Of a stretch of 63,284 nt of DNA, positions 9,982 through 16,470 are shown one piece after another. Position numbers and translations under genes: made by a program. The number at the start of each line of letters is the position of its first letter. Within the stretch, counting starts at the first letter, position 1. Origin of the DNA: Paenibacillus phytorum (GTDB lineage Bacteria > Bacillota > Bacilli > Paenibacillales > NBRC-103111); the NCBI RefSeq assembly GCF_013141715.1, contig NZ_WHOA01000143.1, forward strand, positions 1 through 63,284. Direction: 5' to 3'. The notes beneath the pieces are model-generated. The model saw nothing but the letters and a program-made list of their open reading frames with translations. It did no database searches and was not told where the DNA came from.

Positions 9982-10039
9982 ACAAGCCTCGGGTCACCGC
10001 TTTTTCTAAAGAAGCAGGCTAAACCGAGGCTTGTTTTTT
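9982..10039 (+). terminator. Terminator of the importer operon
   Basis: ACAAGCCTCGG pairs with CCGAGGCTTGT across a loop of about 31 bases and is followed by TTTTTT. It sits 15 bases after the beta-helix gene. Confidence 0.8.
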
Positions 10040-10122
10040 AGATTGAATAGGTAGGTAAATTTGTTACGTCAACAAGGATAATCTATGAAGCTGAACTCTG
10101 CATCTTCTTCATTTGTTATAAA

Positions 10123-10151
10123 ACAAAAAAACCCTTAACTAGTAAGGGTTT
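10123..10151 (-). terminator. Terminator of the tRNA-Glu/tRNA-Leu unit
   Basis: On the minus strand AACCCTTA pairs with TAAGGGTT and is followed by a T-run. It lies about 20 bases past the tRNA-Leu 3' end. Confidence 0.8.
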
Positions 10152-10171
10152 CCTGCTTGTAAAGCTGGGAT

Positions 10172-10252
10172 GCGGTCGGAGGGATTTGAACCCTCACGCC
10201 TTGTGAGCGCCACCCCCTCAAGATGGTGTGTCTGCCGTTCCACCACGACCGC
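10172..10252 (-). tRNA. tRNA-Leu (anticodon GAG)
   Basis: The minus strand folds as a class II tRNA: acceptor GCGGTCG pairs with CGACCGC, the anticodon arm is CCATC-loop-GGTGG with loop TTGAGGG (anticodon GAG, reading CUU/CUC), a variable arm is present, and the T arm is GAGGG TTCAAAT CCCTC. It is cotranscribed behind tRNA-Glu. Confidence 0.93.
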
Positions 10253-10270
10253 GAGGTATGAAAGTAAAAA

Positions 10271-10342
10271 TGACCCGTAGGGGACTCGAACCCCTGTTAC
10301 CTCCGTGAAAGGGAGGTGTCTTAACCACTTGACCAACGGGCC
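10271..10342 (-). tRNA. tRNA-Glu (anticodon TTC)
   Basis: The minus strand folds as a 72-base tRNA: acceptor GGCCCGT pairs with ACGGGTC, the anticodon loop is CTTTCAC (TTC), and the T loop is TTCGAGT. It follows a strong promoter and precedes tRNA-Leu. Confidence 0.95.
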
Positions 10343-10387
10343 ACGAATGTCTGTAAGCTTTTGCAGCCCATTTTGACGACATTTGTA

Positions 10388-10416
10388 ATTATAATAGATT
10401 CTGTCGTCGTTGACAA
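10388..10416 (-). promoter_or_regulatory. Sigma-A promoter of the tRNA-Glu/tRNA-Leu unit
   Basis: On the minus strand TTGTCA (10411-10416), a 17-base spacer, and a perfect TATAAT (10388-10393). The -10 box lies about 45 bases before the tRNA-Glu 5' end, with no gene between. Confidence 0.8.
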
Positions 10417-10492
10417 GCACAAAATCTGGAATGCTCACGGGCAAATATGGTATGCTGAGACCAATTCAAAATACACGAGGTGCTTGTCGTTC

Positions 10493-11422
10493 ATGTTAAT
10501 TTATGAATCTACCCATGGAACGGTCCATGAGGAAAAAGTACGCGTTCCCGGCCCGAACGAAGTAGCTTGGGTGAGAATGGAGAACCCCTCACCTGACGAT
10601 GTCAAACATGTTTTAGGCGACTTATACAAGTGCCACCCTCTACTCATTGAGGATGCGATTAAGCTGAACCAACGACCGAAGATGGATACGTATAAGAATC
10701 ACATTTTCTTAACCTTCTTCGCGGTATCCGATCAGCTTGAGCCACAGGAAATAGGGATCGTGATCGGAGAAAATTTTGTGATAACCGTATATAAGGACAA
10801 GCTCCCCTTCATAGATCAGCTTTACCATACCTGCCAAGAGGTCGAAGATCGATTAAGCCATCCAGGAGCCATTCTTCATGCGATACTCGATCGTTGTGTC
10901 GATGATTATTCCATCGTTGCGGATCATTTTGATGATCGCCTGAATAGCATGGAACAGGCCGTGTATCGCAACCCTAGAATTCGTATTGCACAGGATATTT
11001 TCCAAATTAAACGGAGTATGCATCAGCTGCGCCGCGTCATTGTGGAGGAACGAATTACCCTTTCCGCTATCGCCCACCACTCCTTCCCCTACACACGTGA
11101 AGAAGATGATGTCTATTTCCTGGATATCATGGACCACATCTCACGAGTCGTGGATTCTTTGGACATTTTCCGGGAATCACTAACCGGTCTTCTCGAGCTC
11201 CAAATGAGTATGAAATCCGATCGGATGAATGAAATTATGAAGACATTAACGATCTTTAGCACGATCTTTCTTCCTCTGACTTTTGTCGTCGGACTGTATG
11301 GTATGAATTTCAAAAATATTCCTGAGCTGCATTGGGATTATGGATATCTGTATGTCTGGATCCTTATGATCATCTTAAGCTGTGTGATGTGGTATTACTT
11401 TAAACGTAAACATTGGTTTTAA
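10493..11422 (+). CDS. corA: CorA-family divalent cation transporter
   Basis: A 309-residue CorA-type magnesium/divalent metal channel. The long N-terminal cytoplasmic domain and stalk helices are followed by two membrane helices at the C-terminus, joined by the diagnostic YGMNF loop that forms the pore entrance, and a basic tail (FKRKHWF). The channel is a homopentamer in the plasma membrane. I chose the ATG at 10493 because homology-like sequence begins there (LIYEST) and GAGGTG lies 11 bases upstream; a TTG at 10484 is also in frame. It stands alone, convergent with the chemoreceptor gene and sharing its terminator. Confidence 0.93.
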   Translation: MLIYESTHGTVHEEKVRVPGPNEVAWVRMENPSPDDVKHVLGDLYKCHPLLIEDAIKLNQRPKMDTYKNHIFLTFFAVSDQLEPQEIGIVIGENFVITVYKDKLPFIDQLYHTCQEVEDRLSHPGAILHAILDRCVDDYSIVADHFDDRLNSMEQAVYRNPRIRIAQDIFQIKRSMHQLRRVIVEERITLSAIAHHSFPYTREEDDVYFLDIMDHISRVVDSLDIFRESLTGLLELQMSMKSDRMNEIMKTLTIFSTIFLPLTFVVGLYGMNFKNIPELHWDYGYLYVWILMIILSCVMWYYFKRKHWF

Positions 11423-11423
11423 C

Positions 11424-11473
11424 GAAAAAAAGGCACTCCACCGTGAACCACCAATCACAGGGGTGCCTTTTTA
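11424..11473. terminator. Bidirectional terminator between corA and the chemoreceptor gene
   Basis: AAGGCACTCC pairs with GGGGTGCCTT and is flanked by an A-run on the left and a T-run on the right, so it can end transcription from both converging genes. Confidence 0.85.
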
Positions 11474-11483
11474 CTATTAGCTG

Positions 11484-13244
11484 CTACTTTATTTTAAAGT
11501 AAGAAACAGATTCATTCAAAGTATCTACTACGGACCTAAGCTGTTCGGAGGCAGCAGCTATATTCTGCATCATCGCTAACTGCTCCTCAGTTGCAGCAGC
11601 AACCCCTTGGGATTTGTTCAAAATATGCGTTGAACTCGTTGCCGATTGATCCATTGTCGCAGAGATCTCCTCGGAGCTTGCCGACATTTGCTGGGTGATC
11701 GCTGAAGTCTCATGAATTTGTGTCACAATGTGTGTCACCGATTGCATGATGGTATGGAAGCTCTGATTCACTTCCTGCATCATGCTCGATCCCGCACTAG
11801 CTTCCTGCTTGGTTGCATTCATGGAATTAGAAACACTGGCGATCTCGACTCTCGTCTCATGAATCAACTGATTAATTCCCTCTGCTGACTCGATAGATTG
11901 CGAGGCAAGCTTACGAATTTCATTCGCAACAACGTTAAATCCTTTGCCGTGCTCACCCGCTCTAGCTGCCTCGATCGAAGCATTCAGTGACAACAGATTC
12001 GTTTGATTCGCAAACGTTGTAATGCTCGATGCAATAAGACCAATCTCATCGGATTTAAGTGTTAAAGATTGCACGGTTTGTGAGAGCTGCTCGACCGATT
12101 TCAGCATGTTCACAATTTGCTGCTGCAGCTTTCCAAGCAAGTCATTGCCAAGTTCGGCATGACGAGAAGTTAGGGAGGAATGTTCGGCCATTACACCTGA
12201 ATTTTCAGCCACCCTTTGAATCCCAATTGCCATTTCCTCAATCGCTCGGCTCGTTTCTGCGCTGCTTCTTGCCTGCACTTCGACGTCCTGCGTCATTTCT
12301 TGAATACTGGTAGCGACATGCTCAGAGGCCGTTGCCGATTCCTTGGAACTATCCGAAAGCTCAACCGAAGCGTCATGCACGAACTGCGTATTGTGGGCGA
12401 TCGTACCGATCAACCCTTTAATTTTCGAAACCATAATATCTACCGATTCTGTGATTTTCCCTAGTTCGCACTTGGTATACTTGACCTGAGGCTCATGCCG
12501 AAGATCTCCTGCCGCTACTTGGCCGGTAACTTTCATGATGTTTTTGACCGTTTTCATTATTTTACTAATAACCATCCATCCTGCTGACATGAGCAAAATG
12601 ATAATAATAGCGACTGATAGGTAGATCGTTTTTGCCGTTTTATCATTTTGAGCCTCAATCTCTTCAATACTTGATTTCGCATAGGCATCCAAAATTTCAC
12701 CGATTTGATTCATACCCTCGCGGCCTTTTTCGAAAGTTGCTAATAATTTAGCGTCATTAATAATCCCTTTTCCAGTACTTGAGGACTGAACAACGGCATT
12801 CGCTTCTTTCGCCCATTGGTCAAATGACGTATGAAAGCCCGCTATGTTCTGCTCAATGGTTAGCTTCGTCTCTGTATGCGCTGTTTGTAATAACTGTTTA
12901 GCATTCATTATATCAGCCGCTTGTCCAACCCTTGTATTCGTTTGATCGATATTGTCTTTTAAAGCTTTAAGCTGCTTCGTCTTCTCTTCCGCAGTCAATG
13001 TCCCAGAAACCAACAGCTGGTAAGCCGTCAACGCCTGATACATATCACGATCGGCATTCAAGATAAGTGAAGTGCTTTTATTCGTGGTTTCATAAAGGGA
13101 TGAAGCCAATACCTCCGTATTGGACTTACTTTGCTGCAGTAAAAAAACACTTGTGCCTAGATACAGCATGGAAGGAACTAATAGCAATAAAAGGAGTCGT
13201 ACACGTATAGATAACAATTTTGCCACAGAATTTGCCCCCGTCAT
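11484..13244 (-). CDS. Methyl-accepting chemotaxis protein
   Basis: A 586-residue chemoreceptor. Membrane helix 1 is near residues 14-32, an all-helical four-helix-bundle-type extracytoplasmic sensor runs to about 205, and helix 2 is at about 207-228. A HAMP domain follows (IMKVTGQVAAGDL), then the signalling domain with the conserved hairpin around SLNASIEAARAGEHGKGF. It feeds the CheA/CheW array. No ligand motif can be read. It is a single-gene unit, possibly driven by a flagellar sigma-D-type promoter just upstream. Confidence 0.93.
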   Translation of the reverse strand: MTGANSVAKLLSIRVRLLLLLLVPSMLYLGTSVFLLQQSKSNTEVLASSLYETTNKSTSLILNADRDMYQALTAYQLLVSGTLTAEEKTKQLKALKDNIDQTNTRVGQAADIMNAKQLLQTAHTETKLTIEQNIAGFHTSFDQWAKEANAVVQSSSTGKGIINDAKLLATFEKGREGMNQIGEILDAYAKSSIEEIEAQNDKTAKTIYLSVAIIIILLMSAGWMVISKIMKTVKNIMKVTGQVAAGDLRHEPQVKYTKCELGKITESVDIMVSKIKGLIGTIAHNTQFVHDASVELSDSSKESATASEHVATSIQEMTQDVEVQARSSAETSRAIEEMAIGIQRVAENSGVMAEHSSLTSRHAELGNDLLGKLQQQIVNMLKSVEQLSQTVQSLTLKSDEIGLIASSITTFANQTNLLSLNASIEAARAGEHGKGFNVVANEIRKLASQSIESAEGINQLIHETRVEIASVSNSMNATKQEASAGSSMMQEVNQSFHTIMQSVTHIVTQIHETSAITQQMSASSEEISATMDQSATSSTHILNKSQGVAAATEEQLAMMQNIAAASEQLRSVVDTLNESVSYFKIK

Positions 13245-13263
13245 TGATCTATTTTTGATTACT

Positions 13264-13271
13264 ATATCGGA
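13264..13271 (-). promoter_or_regulatory. Possible sigma-D-type -10 box upstream of the chemoreceptor gene
   Basis: The minus strand reads TCCGATAT 20 bases before the gene, one mismatch from the sigma-D -10 consensus GCCGATAT. The matching -35 (TAAA about 15 bases upstream) is poor, with TAAC at about 16 bases, so this is only suggestive, though it fits a chemotaxis gene. Confidence 0.35.
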
Positions 13272-13324
13272 AAATCGTTTAATAGATGTTAGAAAACTGT
13301 TAAAAATGAATGTAATTAAACTAA

Positions 13325-13365
13325 CAAAAATAAGCCCAACGGCATGAAAGCCATTGAGCTTATTT
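13325..13365 (-). terminator. Terminator of the tRNA-Asn/tRNA-Ser unit
   Basis: On the minus strand AATAAGC...GCTTATT forms the outer stem and ATGGC...GCC the inner one, followed by TTTTT, about 15 bases after tRNA-Ser. Confidence 0.8.
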
Positions 13366-13381
13366 CCAGCTAATTCGGATA

Positions 13382-13470
13382 CGGAGAGAGAGGGATTCGA
13401 ACCCTCGCACCGCTTACGCAGTCTAACCCCTTAGCAGAGGGTCCCCTTATAGCCACTTGGGTACCTCTCC
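13382..13470 (-). tRNA. tRNA-Ser (anticodon GCT)
   Basis: The minus strand gives a class II tRNA: acceptor GGAGAGG with TCTCTCC, anticodon loop CTGCTAA (GCT), a long variable arm, and T arm GAGGG TTCGAAT CCCTC. It follows tRNA-Asn in the same transcript. Confidence 0.94.
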
Positions 13471-13478
13471 AAAGATAC

Positions 13479-13554
13479 TGGCTCCCCGAACAGGACTCGA
13501 ACCTGTGACAACTCGATTAACAGTCGAGTGCTCTACCAACTGAGCTATCAGGGA
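13479..13554 (-). tRNA. tRNA-Asn (anticodon GTT)
   Basis: The minus strand folds with acceptor TCCCTGA/TCGGGGA, D arm GCTCAGTTGGTAGAGC, anticodon loop CTGTTAA (GTT), T arm CAGGTTCGAGTCCTG, and an encoded CCA end at 13479-13481. Confidence 0.95.
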
Positions 13555-13567
13555 ATGGATAAGTTTT

Positions 13568-13596
13568 ATTTTATTATGAAGGCGTTAGTAAGTCAA
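13568..13596 (-). promoter_or_regulatory. Sigma-A promoter of the tRNA-Asn/tRNA-Ser unit
   Basis: On the minus strand TTGACT (13591-13596), a 17-base spacer and TAAAAT (13568-13573). The -35 box lies inside the 3' end of the sprT-like gene, so the tRNAs have their own promoter besides any read-through. Confidence 0.75.
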
Positions 13597-14047
13597 GTGT
13601 ATACGATTTCAATTTTCCCCTACATTTTCCACATGCGTATTTACGGACGTCCATTTTGCGCTTGCGGAAGTACTCGGTTTTGCAGTTGACGCATTCCAGC
13701 CTGTATTTGTAGGACTGTTTCTGGGAAGCCCGCGGCAGCGAACGGCAGAACCGGGTACCTCCGACTTGCGCCAGCAAGGTTTTGAAATCATTGTCGCGAT
13801 GCTGGTAGCCACGCTTTAATATATGCAAATGATAATGACAAAGTTCGTGCTTAATGATCTTCTCAATCTCATCTCGTCCAAATGTCTCCCACTGCATCCA
13901 ACTGATTTCGATATCATGGGATTTGGTAAAATAGCGCCCGCCCGTCGACCTTAGCCTCCGGTTAAACCGCGCCTGATGTACAAAAGGCCTTCCAAACGAT
14001 GCCATAGAGATCTGCTCGATCCATTGCTGCAGCTCCCGATCCTCCAT
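13574..14047 (-). CDS. SprT-like zinc metalloprotein
   Basis: A 157-residue SprT-family protein (YdcK-like). The zinc site HELCHYHLHI gives the HExxH signature, and a C-terminal zinc ribbon has two CxxC pairs (CVNC and CGKC). In Bacillus the homologue lies between the same tRNA genes and cmpA, as here. The family resembles DNA-protein crosslink proteases, but the bacterial role is not well defined. I chose the ATG at 14047 because GGAG lies 9 bases upstream; an in-frame TTG at 14068 is too close to that box. Confidence 0.9.
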   Translation of the reverse strand: MEDRELQQWIEQISMASFGRPFVHQARFNRRLRSTGGRYFTKSHDIEISWMQWETFGRDEIEKIIKHELCHYHLHILKRGYQHRDNDFKTLLAQVGGTRFCRSLPRASQKQSYKYRLECVNCKTEYFRKRKMDVRKYACGKCRGKLKSYTLDLLTPS

Positions 14048-14161
14048 CCCCATTCGCTCCTTTGACAAGTTCTCACTTGAATTTGTACCGTATGTACGGC
14101 TATACTGTCAAGTAGAAAAGAAGATCGAAAGCTTCCTAAAGAAAGGATTTGAACAACCCTT

Positions 14162-14515
14162 ATGCCGCAAATGCGATATGTCATTCTCAAGTTCGAACAA
14201 CAATTAGAATTCGTTGAAATGCCATCTTCCTACTCTTATCAATTGACAGCTCTGAATCAAAGATTACACAAAGAATTAGAGAAATTGACCGCTGACTCTG
14301 TCCCTCAGCTTCCACGGGTTATTGCAGAATGCGACGACTTGGAATTGGTTGGCACCGCGCATACCCTTATTCAAGGGTTGGATTACATTAATCGTTTGGA
14401 AAAGACCTTCGCTGGCATCCAAGAAAAGTCTTATCCGCTTATTTCTTTATTAACTGAAATTCGCGCGCTTCAAGCCCAACTGGAACAGTGGTATGAAGAG
14501 GAATTTGAGGGTTAA
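14162..14515 (+). CDS. Conserved-looking small helical protein of unknown function
   Basis: A 117-residue protein rich in Leu, Glu and Gln with a predicted mostly helical fold and an acidic end (EQWYEEEFEG). No known motif is visible. GAAAGGA lies about 15 bases before the ATG, a long spacing; an in-frame ATG at 14171 is possible. It is divergent from the sprT-like gene and points towards cmpA. Normal codon use and full-length coding suggest a real gene. Confidence 0.6.
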   Translation: MPQMRYVILKFEQQLEFVEMPSSYSYQLTALNQRLHKELEKLTADSVPQLPRVIAECDDLELVGTAHTLIQGLDYINRLEKTFAGIQEKSYPLISLLTEIRALQAQLEQWYEEEFEG

Positions 14516-14685
14516 TTTTTAAGAGTGCTATCAAAAAACATAAAGCAAAAAGTAAGGCAACGCAAAGAGCAAGGCAAAGCAAAAAGTAAAACAAACCCAA
14601 AAAGTAACGCAAATCAAAAGGACCTGCACCCATTGAAGCAATCCTTCATATGCTATTATTACATGGCGAAGAAGGGGATGGGCAT

Positions 14686-14850
14686 ATGCCGCAATGGCTC
14701 TGTAATCAATTAATGCGGGCCTTCCAGAACAAAAACCGCAGACAAATCCGATTGCTGAATGATAGCTGGTACTTTTACCGCACCCGCCGCTCACAAGAGG
14801 AGTGGCCTGATACCCAATCGACGGACGGACCGGGCAAACGTAAATTTTGA
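14686..14850 (+). CDS. cmpA: Cortex morphogenetic protein CmpA
   Basis: A 54-residue protein. It starts MPQWLCNQLMRAFQNKN and continues RQIRLLNDSWYFYR, which matches the pattern of the 37-residue Bacillus CmpA (MP-x-WL, then QIKLLN-x-C-W-F-Y-Y-R). CmpA works in the mother cell during sporulation as an adaptor that promotes degradation of SpoIVA in cells that fail to encase the spore. The ATG at 14686 has GAAGGGG 8 bases upstream. Its position next to the sprT-like gene is also conserved in Bacillus. The tail after the match is about 17 residues longer than the Bacillus protein and rich in polar residues. Confidence 0.82.
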   Translation: MPQWLCNQLMRAFQNKNRRQIRLLNDSWYFYRTRRSQEEWPDTQSTDGPGKRKF

Positions 14851-14856
14851 TAAAAG

Positions 14857-14893
14857 AGCTAGTACTTGCGCGGAGCGGGTGCTGGCTTTTTTG
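14857..14893 (+). terminator. Terminator after cmpA
   Basis: AGCTAGTAC pairs with GTGCTGGCT (with G-T pairs) around a 13-base GC-rich loop, followed by TTTTTT, 6 bases after the cmpA stop. Confidence 0.75.
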
Positions 14894-14917
14894 CAATGCT
14901 GATTTACATAGTGAAAC

Positions 14918-15030
14918 CAGAGTAAAGTACTACATGCTGAGAAATGTGAATTCAACCATAGTAACTTACTACTTGCAGAGAACAGTGAATTCAAACCAAA
15001 GCAACTTACTACTTGCAGAGAAAAGTAAAC
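14918..15030. repeat. Three direct repeats of about 39 bp
   Basis: Three imperfect copies begin at 14918, 14956 and 14996. Each reads CCA-x-AGTAA-x-x-TACTAC followed by a TGC-x-GAGAA-x-AGTGAATTCAA block; the third ends earlier. They fill the gap between the cmpA terminator and the next promoter. They are not coding and have no spacer structure like CRISPR. Confidence 0.75.
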
Positions 15031-15046
15031 ATTTGTTAAAAAAAGG

Positions 15047-15075
15047 TTGCATATTTGAAATGTGCCCTCTATACT
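15047..15075 (+). promoter_or_regulatory. Sigma-A promoter before the leader of the 15182 gene
   Basis: TTGCAT (15047-15052), a 17-base spacer and TATACT (15070-15075). Transcription would begin near 15082, about 100 bases before the gene, and run straight into the hairpin at 15105-15154. Confidence 0.7.
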
Positions 15076-15104
15076 GTAAATAAATGTAATAGATTATCGG
15101 AGTG

Positions 15105-15154
15105 AAGCACACTCGATCTTGCAGAATTTCTGCGGTTCGGGTGTGCTTTTTTTC
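15105..15154 (+). terminator. Terminator-like hairpin in the leader of the 15182 gene (possible attenuator)
   Basis: AAGCACACTCG pairs with CGGGTGTGCTT, an inner GCAG/CTGC hairpin sits in the loop, and TTTTTTT follows. It lies between the promoter at 15047-15075 and the start codon at 15182, so it would stop most transcripts before the gene unless it is regulated. It could also end a small RNA of about 70 bases. Confidence 0.7.
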
Positions 15155-15181
15155 GTACATAAAAAAGGGGAGTCGATTATT

Positions 15182-15688
15182 ATGCCACGTAAAACAAGAG
15201 GTTGGCTAAGAAAAATGCGTGAACTTGGATTGGGGCGTCACGGGTTTGGTGGTTGGATGAGTGGTTCTGAATGGATGATTCAGCAGGGGAATTTAAGAGA
15301 GATGGAGGTAGTTCAAGATAGGCAGAGCAGGAACAATGCAGTTCTTGAGCAATTGGGATTAGTGCAAGGCAGGAAAAATGCTGTTCAAAAAAGCAATATC
15401 TATCCGTTGTTACCGAGAAAGGCTGCTGCTAAAATACCGCCTCTCTCACCTATCGCCATCCTAGAAGCTGACAAGTGGGTGTTGCGGAAGCTACTAGTCA
15501 TACAAATAGCCAAGCGTCACAGTGGCAAAGTTCGACTGCAGGACGTCGCTGCCGAATGCAATGTAAATATTCGTATCGCTGCGGAATGGTTGAAACGACT
15601 ATCCCTGGAGGGGATGCTATCTCTTGTCGCTGGTCAGCGGAATGTAATGATTTACTCTTTGAAGGATGTGGGGCGAGTTCATAAATAA
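15182..15688 (+). CDS. Unknown protein with basic N-terminus and possible winged-helix C-terminus
   Basis: A 168-residue protein that I do not recognise. Residues 1-40 are basic and Gly/Trp-rich (KTRGWLRKMRELGLGRHGFGG). The last 65 residues look like a winged helix: KWVLRKLLVIQIAKRHSG, then DVAAECNVNIRIAAEWLKRL, then LEGMLSL and a beta hairpin. This suggests a DNA-binding regulator. GGGGAG lies 7-8 bases before the ATG. A terminator-like hairpin stands just upstream. No T-run terminator follows; the 66-bp repeat array begins about 50 bases later. Confidence 0.65.
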   Translation: MPRKTRGWLRKMRELGLGRHGFGGWMSGSEWMIQQGNLREMEVVQDRQSRNNAVLEQLGLVQGRKNAVQKSNIYPLLPRKAAAKIPPLSPIAILEADKWVLRKLLVIQIAKRHSGKVRLQDVAAECNVNIRIAAEWLKRLSLEGMLSLVAGQRNVMIYSLKDVGRVHK

Positions 15689-15732
15689 ACTCTTTAACCT
15701 CCCATTCCGGGGAGTATTGATGATACTTGTTG

Positions 15733-16193
15733 GAGAGGATGATGTCGGGTAAGTGATGGAAATGACGCTCGGAAGTGGGCGTTGTGAGTAACTTAAGGAA
15801 GGATGATGTGGAGATTGACTGATGGCGGTAACGCCTCTTGGATAGGCGTACGAGTAACTTAAGGAAGGATGATGTGGAGTTTGACTGATGGCGGTATCGC
15901 CTCTTGGTTGGGCGTACAAGTAACTTAAGGAAGGATGATGTGGAGATTCGCTGATGGCGGTAACGCCTCTTGGTTGGGCGTACGAGTAACTTAAGGAAGG
16001 ATGATGTGGAGATTCGCTGATGGCGGTAACGCCTCTTGGTTGGGCGTACGAGTAACTTAAGGAAGGATGATGTGGAGATTGACTGATGGCGGTAACGCCT
16101 CTTGGTTGGGCGTACGAGTAACTTAAGGAAGGATGATGTGGAGATTCGCTGATGGCGGTAACGCCTCTTGGTTGGGCGTACGAGTAACTTAAG
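15733..16193. repeat. Array of six 66-bp tandem repeats with a diverged leading copy
   Basis: Six near-identical 66-bp units begin at 15786, 15852, 15918, 15984, 16050 and 16116, and a partial seventh begins at 16182. A clearly diverged copy precedes them at about 15733-15785. Each unit contains GGCGGTAACGCC, a 4-bp stem with a GTAA loop; one copy changes the loop to GTAT but keeps the stem. A GGGCG box later in the unit can pair with the same CGCC, so two hairpins are mutually exclusive. Because 66 is a multiple of 3, the minus strand stays open as a 22-residue repeat protein, but no ribosome site or start supports translation. Confidence 0.85.
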
Positions 16194-16215
16194 ACTCTAC
16201 CCCACCTCGTTCCCG

Positions 16216-16406
16216 AATAGAAGTCCCTAAAGGCTGCTATTTCAGCAATTTCGACCAAAAATATTGAAATAGAAGTCTCTATAGGCTCTTATTTGTAAAT
16301 TTCATTATTAATATTCTTATTTTTATCCGAATAAGGGTCCCTAGGAGCTTCTATTTATCGAATATGCAATAAACCAAGAAGAATAGCAGCCTTTGGAGGC
16401 TCTTAT
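16216..16406. repeat. Four copies of a 25-27 bp AATAG...CTATT palindromic repeat
   Basis: Copies lie at 16216-16242, 16268-16294, 16330-16356 and 16382-16406, spaced 52, 62 and 52 bases apart. The shared form is AATAGAAGTCCCTAAAGG followed by CTGCTATT with small changes; the ends pair to give a short hairpin. They resemble interspersed palindromic elements seen between Paenibacillus genes, in a gene-free stretch after the 66-bp array. Confidence 0.7.
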
Positions 16407-16424
16407 CGGACAGCGATCAGCCTA

Positions 16425-16463
16425 CAAAAAAGCAGCTGGGAGCATAACGCTGCCAACTGCTTA
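16425..16463 (-). terminator. Terminator of tex
   Basis: On the minus strand AAGCAG-TT-GG-AGC pairs with GCT-CC-AG-CTGCTT and is followed by TTTTTT, just after the tex stop. Confidence 0.75.
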
Positions 16464-16470
16464 GTTATTC

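Noticed and set aside
14525..14713. A 62-residue plus-strand frame upstream of cmpA
   Set aside because: Weak GTG start, no ribosome site, and it runs into cmpA in another frame.
15617..16258. A 213-residue minus-strand frame with 22-residue repeats (SYSYAQPRG)
   Set aside because: It is a by-product of the 66-bp DNA repeat, whose length is a multiple of three. No ribosome site is present and the changes do not look like protein selection.
15733..16406. Possible CRISPR array
   Set aside because: The units are contiguous or irregularly spaced without unique spacers of constant length, and no cas gene is nearby.
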